A model generated the notes under the pieces. The model was not told where the DNA came from. It did no database searches and saw nothing but the letters and a program-made list of their open reading frames with translations. From Curtobacterium sp. MCPF17_002 (GTDB lineage: Bacteria; Actinomycetota; Actinomycetes; Actinomycetales; Microbacteriaceae): a stretch of 64,000 nt of DNA. The translations under genes were made by a program, and so were the position numbers. Positions 57,967 to 64,000 of this stretch are shown piece by piece. Each line of letters starts with the position of its first letter. The first letter of the stretch is position 1. The stretch lies in assembly GCF_003234115.2 (NCBI RefSeq), contig NZ_CP126251.1, positions 682,001 to 746,000 of the forward strand, written 5' to 3'.

Positions 57967-60522
57967 CTACTCGGCCGAGTGGCGGCCGTGCGCGTGCTCG
58001 TCCGGCCTGGAGGCGCGGCTTGGGTCCGCCCCGTCGGCCGGGGTCACGCCCGTGGTCTCGGCAGCCGCAGCGTCCGCGGTCGGATCCGTCACCGTCACCG
58101 CCGCAGCGTCCGCGGCCGGATCCGTCACCGCCGCAGCGTGCGCGGCCCGGGTGCGGATGGCGCCGGTGGTCACCGGCGGCTCGTCGACCGGTGCGGCCGC
58201 CGAGTGCGCGCCGTGCGTGGTCGCGTTCGGGAGCGGTGCACGGGTGTCGCCGGTCGACGCCGTGCTGGCAGCCCCCGTCGCCGGAGCGGGGGACGCGCCG
58301 GACGGTGCGGTCGTGGCGGGGGAGGCCGTGCCTCCAGGCCCGGTCGTCCCGACGGCGGAACCGGCTGGACGGGGCTGCGACGCCACGTCCGGCGAGGTCG
58401 GCGCGACCGCCGTCGAGCCGGTGTCCGGCGAGACGAGCGAGCCGGTGCCGGCCGCAGCCGACTGCGCCTCGACGGACAGCCGGTCGGCGTCGTCCTTGGC
58501 GGCGTTCGCCTGCTCCTGCAGGGCGGAGACCTTGCGGAGCGGCGGCACCCGGAAGAACCAGGTGAGGACGAACGCGAGCAGGATCACGGCGAGGCCGACC
58601 CAGTAGACGACGACGGCGGAGTCGCTGAAGCCGACGAGGAACGGTCGGGTGAGACGCTTGTCGGCCCCGTTGAGGAACGACGTGTCGCTCGTCGCCGAGC
58701 TGGACGACGAGTTCGCACTCGAGTCACCGCTCTTGAGCTGCTTGACGAGCGTCGGAGCGACCTCGTCGACGACGTTCGAGCGCTGGTCGGCGTTCGAGTA
58801 GTCGACCTGGAGCGTGCCGTCGACGACGTCGGCGTTGGCCTTCGCCGCCGCGGCCTCGAGCGCCTGCTGCTCGGCGGCGGGCTTCGCCGCGGCGACCTGC
58901 TGCGCGATGACCGCGGGGGCCGAGGCGGCGGGGACCCGGCCGGCGGCGACCTGCTGCTGGACCGCCGCGGTGACCTGCTTCGTCACGGCGGCGTCCGCGG
59001 CCTCCTTGGCCTGCACGGCGCCCTTGTTGAGGCCGTCCTGGACGTTCTGCTTCACCGGGTCGACGATCTTGTCCCAGATCTGGTTCATCACGCCCTTGTT
59101 GTCGGACGCGTTCGCGACCGACGGGGTGAGCGCCGCGTTGAGGGCGGGCTTGAGGTCGCTCTCGTTCTGCATCGCGGTCGTGATGTTCGTCGGCATGAGC
59201 GTGAACAGCACGGACAGCAGCACGGCCGTGCCCATGGTGCCGCCGATCTGGCGGAAGAACGTGGCCGCACTGGTCGCGACACCGATGTCCCGCGGGCTGA
59301 CGGAGTTCTGCGCCGCCAGGGTCAGGGTCTGCATGAGCTGCCCGAGCCCGAGGCCGATGCCGAACATGCCGAGCATGAGGAACCAGAGCGGACGGTCGGC
59401 GGTCAGGAACGTGAGGACGGTGAAGCCGATGGCGGTGAACGCCGTGCCGGTGATCGGGAAGACCTGGTAGTTGCCGGTCCGGGAGATGATCTGGCCCGAC
59501 GCGATCGAGGAGATCATCAGGCCGAGCACCATCGGCAGCATCGCGAACCCGGACTCGGTCGGGGTGACGCCCTTCACGATCTGCAGGTAGAGCGGGATGG
59601 TCAGCATCGCGCCGAACATGCCGAAACCGACCAGGACGGACAGCACCGCGGACATCGAGAACACCCGCGAGCCGAAGAGCTTCAGCGGCAGGATCGCGTC
59701 GTCCTGCATGGCGCGTTCGACGAGGATGAACGCGATGAGCCCGGCGGCGCCGATGCCGTAGCAGGCGAAGGCGCCCGCGGAGCTCCACCCCCACTCGCGG
59801 CCCTGCTCGGCGATGAGGAGCAGCGGGACGAGCGTGACGATGACGAGGGTCGCCCCCCACCAGTCGATGCGGGGCTTGCCGCGGTCGCCGAACTTCGGCA
59901 GGTGCAGGAACGTCAGCACCATGAACAACGCGATGATGCCGATCGGCACGTTGATCAGGAAGACCCAGCGCCAGCCGGAGATGAACAGCAGCTCGCCCGA
60001 CCCGGCGAACACACCGCCGACGAGCGGGCCGATGACGCTCGAGATGCCGAAGACGGCGAGGAAGTAGCCCTGGTACTTCGCGCGCTGACGGGGAGCGAGC
60101 ATGTCGCCCATGATCGCGAGCGGCAGGGACATCAGGCCACCGGCGCCGAGACCCTGCAGGGCGCGGAACCCGGCGAGCATGAGCATCGACGTCGAGAACG
60201 ACGCGGCGAACGACCCGACGATGAAGATGCCGATCGCGGTGAGGAACAGCGGGCGTCGGCCGAAGATGTCCGACAGCTTGCCGTAGATCGGCGTGGTGAT
60301 CGTCGAGGCGATGAGGTAGCCCGTCGTCACCCATGCCTGCTGGTCGAGCCCGTGCAGGTCGTCGCCGATGGTGCGGATCGCCGTACCGACGATGGTCTGG
60401 TCGAGGGCGCCGAGGAACATGCCGGCCATCAGGCCGTAGATCACCAGCAGGATCTGCCGGTGGTTCATCACGGCGTTCGACGAGGTCGTCGGAGCCGCGG
60501 GTGCGGTCGCGGTCTGGGTCAT
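57967..60522 (-). CDS. DHA2-type MFS multidrug exporter with large insertion and tail
   Basis: An 851-residue exporter, against 480-530 for normal DHA2 proteins. Residues 1-450 hold thirteen helices (GALDQTIVGTAIRTIGDDL is the helix-1 motif; RALQGLGAGGLMSLPLAIMG is the family motif C region). Between helices 13 and 14 (about 450-625) is a polar Ala/Gln/Lys-rich extracytoplasmic insertion likely to form a coiled coil. After the last helix comes a 200-residue Ala/Thr/Pro-rich tail with TDPAADAAAVTVTDPTADAA repeats and two CTGGAGGC half-copies (58007, 58330). The ATG has GGAG ten bases upstream. The substrate is unknown. Confidence 0.86.
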   Translation of the reverse strand: MTQTATAPAAPTTSSNAVMNHRQILLVIYGLMAGMFLGALDQTIVGTAIRTIGDDLHGLDQQAWVTTGYLIASTITTPIYGKLSDIFGRRPLFLTAIGIFIVGSFAASFSTSMLMLAGFRALQGLGAGGLMSLPLAIMGDMLAPRQRAKYQGYFLAVFGISSVIGPLVGGVFAGSGELLFISGWRWVFLINVPIGIIALFMVLTFLHLPKFGDRGKPRIDWWGATLVIVTLVPLLLIAEQGREWGWSSAGAFACYGIGAAGLIAFILVERAMQDDAILPLKLFGSRVFSMSAVLSVLVGFGMFGAMLTIPLYLQIVKGVTPTESGFAMLPMVLGLMISSIASGQIISRTGNYQVFPITGTAFTAIGFTVLTFLTADRPLWFLMLGMFGIGLGLGQLMQTLTLAAQNSVSPRDIGVATSAATFFRQIGGTMGTAVLLSVLFTLMPTNITTAMQNESDLKPALNAALTPSVANASDNKGVMNQIWDKIVDPVKQNVQDGLNKGAVQAKEAADAAVTKQVTAAVQQQVAAGRVPAASAPAVIAQQVAAAKPAAEQQALEAAAAKANADVVDGTLQVDYSNADQRSNVVDEVAPTLVKQLKSGDSSANSSSSSATSDTSFLNGADKRLTRPFLVGFSDSAVVVYWVGLAVILLAFVLTWFFRVPPLRKVSALQEQANAAKDDADRLSVEAQSAAAGTGSLVSPDTGSTAVAPTSPDVASQPRPAGSAVGTTGPGGTASPATTAPSGASPAPATGAASTASTGDTRAPLPNATTHGAHSAAAPVDEPPVTTGAIRTRAAHAAAVTDPAADAAAVTVTDPTADAAAAETTGVTPADGADPSRASRPDEHAHGRHSAE

Positions 60523-60648
60523 GTGCAGGATCTCCCGAAAACTTTGCGCTGGCTGCAAAGTTACAACTGCCGCAAGGTGGACGTTCGTGTCGGAGCGGGT
60601 TCCTGAGTGGATCGGCAGCACCGGCGGCGGATCAGTAGGGTCGCCGTC

Positions 60649-61386
60649 ATGAGCACGCCCGACGCCGTCACAGTACGCCCGAGTGCACTGCCGGGTTCCC
60701 GGCCCGCCGTCATCGTGCTGCCCGGTGGCGGGTACGAGGAACACGGACGGGCGAGCTCCGAACCGATGGCGGACTGGTTCGCCGGCGTCGGGGTGCACGC
60801 CGCCCTGTTCCGGTACCCGCTCCGGACGCCGGACCTCGACGGGCCGCTGCACCCCGCACCGATCGACGCGACCCGGCGGGTGTTCGCGTGGCTCCGCGAC
60901 GGAGCGCCCGGGGCCGGGGTGACGGTGGACACCGAGCGCATCGGGGTCGTCGGCTCGAGCGCCGGCGGACACCTCGCCGCGTGCCTGGCGAACGGGATCG
61001 ACGACCCCGCGCTCGACCGTCCCGCGTTCTGCGTCCTCAACTACCCGGTGATCAGCATGGAAGCCCCGACCCGCCCGCGACCCCTCGTGGGCCTGCTCGG
61101 GGACGCGCCGAGTTGGCGGGAGCGCCGGGAGCTGTCGATGGAGACCCGGGTCGACGCCCGCACGCCGCCGACGTTCGTGTGGACGACGGCCGACGACCGG
61201 ATCGTCCGTGCCACGAACACGCTCGCCTACGCGGACGCGCTCGTCCGGAACGAGGTCGACGTCGAGGTGCACGTCTTCCCGCACGGTCGGCACGGTCTCG
61301 GCACCGCGGTGCGCGAGCCGCACACGTCGCAGTGGACGCGGCTCTGCGAGAACTGGCTGCGGTACCAGCGGGTGCTGACGGACTGA
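60649..61386 (+). CDS. Alpha/beta hydrolase (acetyl-esterase/BD-FAE-like)
   Basis: A 245-residue cytosolic hydrolase. PGGGYEEHG is the oxyanion motif, VVGSSAGGHLA gives nucleophile Ser104, DDRIV the acidic residue and FPHGRHGLG the histidine. It resembles bacterial acetyl-esterases acting on short-chain or carbohydrate esters. TAGGGT (60636-60641) lies seven bases before the ATG. It is divergent from the large exporter gene and converges on the 61460 gene. Confidence 0.86.
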   Translation: MSTPDAVTVRPSALPGSRPAVIVLPGGGYEEHGRASSEPMADWFAGVGVHAALFRYPLRTPDLDGPLHPAPIDATRRVFAWLRDGAPGAGVTVDTERIGVVGSSAGGHLAACLANGIDDPALDRPAFCVLNYPVISMEAPTRPRPLVGLLGDAPSWRERRELSMETRVDARTPPTFVWTTADDRIVRATNTLAYADALVRNEVDVEVHVFPHGRHGLGTAVREPHTSQWTRLCENWLRYQRVLTD

Positions 61387-61396
61387 GGCGATCCGC

Positions 61397-61445
61397 GCCT
61401 CCAGGCCGGTTCCGTGGCACCCGCAGGACTTGGCGGACTGGAGGC
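61397..61445. repeat. Everted CTGGAGGC-family pair
   Basis: GCCTCCAG (61397-61404) comes before CTGGAGGC (61438-61445), so the conserved ends face outwards. CCGCGCCTCCAG and CTGGAGGCGCGG make 12-base arms. It lies between the convergent stops of the hydrolase and the 61460 gene. Confidence 0.75.
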
Positions 61446-61459
61446 GCGGGGTGCGTCCG

Positions 61460-62365
61460 TCAGGCGGCTGCGGCCTCCTCCAGCGCCTGCTGGAACCGCT
61501 CGTCCACCTCGATGCGCATCGCACCGGTCTCCTCGTCGAAACCGGAGACCGCGCTGACCTGCCCGTTCCGCGAGAAGAACAAGAGGGGGCTGAGCGGCCC
61601 GCCGGGCAGTCCGCGATCAGAATCGGTGAGCACCTGCACGAGCATCCCCGCGAGGGTCTGCACCGCGCTGATGCCGTCGGCGCCCCGGAGCGGCGCGGCG
61701 AGCAGGAGGTGCCGGTGCGGGACCGCGAACACGGTGCCGAAGGGAGCGGACCCGAACACGGCGGGCAGGTTGACGGCCTTCGACGCGACGAAGAGCGACT
61801 CGCCCTCGACGACGAAGACGCCCGGTGCGAGCTCGGTGTGCTCGTCGACCGGCTCGGAGTCGGTGTTGAGCTGCCCGATCGCGAACAGTTCGTCGACGCC
61901 GAGCGACAACCGGTCGAGCGACGGCGCCGAGATCGTCGTGACCATCGTCGGGTAGTCGACGCAGAGCCCGAGGACGAGTCCGGGTGCGAACGGCCGCGCG
62001 TACGACAGGTCGGTCGGGTCCGACGGTCCACCGCTGTCGGCGGCGAGCACGCGCAGGCGGACGCGCCCGCGGAGTTCGTCGGGGCTGAGTTCCTCGACCG
62101 GCGGTTCGCTGTACGCCTCGATCATCCGGTCGAAGTGCTCCGCGATGATGTCGGCCTGCACCGCCGGCGTCTCGCCGCGGACCTGCGAGGCGAGGTTCTC
62201 GAGCAGGAACACCCGGCCGTCGGAGCCGATCAGGCGTGCCTCGTGCAGCTCACCCGCCGGCCCCTGGACCGTCGTCTCCATGCCGCGCTCGGCGAGGGCG
62301 CGCTGCGCGAGCACGACGAGGCTCGGGGCCTCGACGTCGGGCTTCTTCCGTCCGAACCATCCCAT
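61460..62365 (-). CDS. Hypothetical protein, DUF1444-like
   Basis: A 301-residue soluble protein. It begins MGWFGRKKPD and has no signal peptide. The middle part (LSLGVDELFAIGQLNTDSEP, then a beta-rich stretch with VFGSAPFGTVFAVPHRHLLL) resembles DUF1444/YtpQ, a family of unknown function, but the match is by eye only. It is 14 bases downstream of the pgm stop and so lies in the same operon. The ribosome binding site is poor. Confidence 0.65.
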   Translation of the reverse strand: MGWFGRKKPDVEAPSLVVLAQRALAERGMETTVQGPAGELHEARLIGSDGRVFLLENLASQVRGETPAVQADIIAEHFDRMIEAYSEPPVEELSPDELRGRVRLRVLAADSGGPSDPTDLSYARPFAPGLVLGLCVDYPTMVTTISAPSLDRLSLGVDELFAIGQLNTDSEPVDEHTELAPGVFVVEGESLFVASKAVNLPAVFGSAPFGTVFAVPHRHLLLAAPLRGADGISAVQTLAGMLVQVLTDSDRGLPGGPLSPLLFFSRNGQVSAVSGFDEETGAMRIEVDERFQQALEEAAAA

Positions 62366-62379
62366 GCGCGAGGGCGGTG

Positions 62380-63999
<1,620 letters not shown>

Positions 64000-64000
64000 G

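Noticed and set aside
57967..62031. A 1354-codon open frame on the minus strand
   Set aside because: The true gene starts at the ATG at 60522; upstream codons run antisense through a real hydrolase gene at 60649-61386 and have no family.

Overview
The window looks like a chromosomal segment of a high-GC Gram-positive actinobacterium, most likely a member of the Microbacteriaceae close to Curtobacterium. The support is the very high GC content with G/C-ending codons, the actinobacterial families (DUF3073, DUF3072, class E sortase, alpha-E protein, sterol-carrier-like protein beside purine genes), the absence of outer-membrane genes, and many start codons placed directly behind a -10 hexamer. 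The genus is an inference. I see no rRNA, tRNA, CRISPR array, transposase or phage gene. About 60 protein genes cover most of the sequence, and both edges are close to gene boundaries (a lipoprotein cut at the left edge, phosphoglucomutase ending one base before the right edge).

Layout. 0.2-13 kb: a GAF-SpoIIE phosphatase, then a purine biosynthesis neighbourhood (purD-purC, purF, purM, plus a sterol-carrier-like gene and DUF3073) interrupted by a large LuxR-type ATPase regulator, a small membrane protein and an OafA-type acyltransferase. 13-24 kb: a flavin monooxygenase-like gene, DoxX, DUF3072, a KimA-like permease, and three regulator units each with a recognisable operator: a TipA-like MerR gene, a PadR-DUF4097 operon, and a divergent MocR/YczE-type pair. 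24-34 kb: an RND-type exporter, a lipoprotein esterase with a low-complexity insertion, PPK2, a DEAD-box helicase with a long RDDRAPRRF repeat region, DinB and MarR genes.

34-43 kb: a SipW-type secretion unit (a TasA-like secreted protein followed by a SipW-type signal peptidase fused to a second substrate-like domain), sbcD-sbcC, a class E sortase with a small membrane partner, a GNAT enzyme and an EamA transporter. 43-54 kb: CPBP protease, RecQ, PlsC-type acyltransferase, an M23 peptidase, an NAD-linked dehydrogenase, two MarR-type regulators, a stand-alone alpha-E protein, an MFS exporter and an SDR. 54-64 kb: hydrolases, a lipoate ligase with its small domain at the N terminus, a solitary DNA methyltransferase, an oversized DHA2-type exporter and pgm.

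Two genome-wide habits stand out. First, at least 23 genes have TANNNT (mostly TAGCGT, TAGCCT, TAGGGT or TACCGT) 6-8 bases before the start codon, implying leaderless mRNAs; this also fixes many start choices. Second, most convergent gene ends contain long near-perfect hairpins without a T-run, and a dispersed palindromic family with conserved CTGGAGGCRCGG ends but variable self-complementary centres recurs between genes and inside linker-coding regions.
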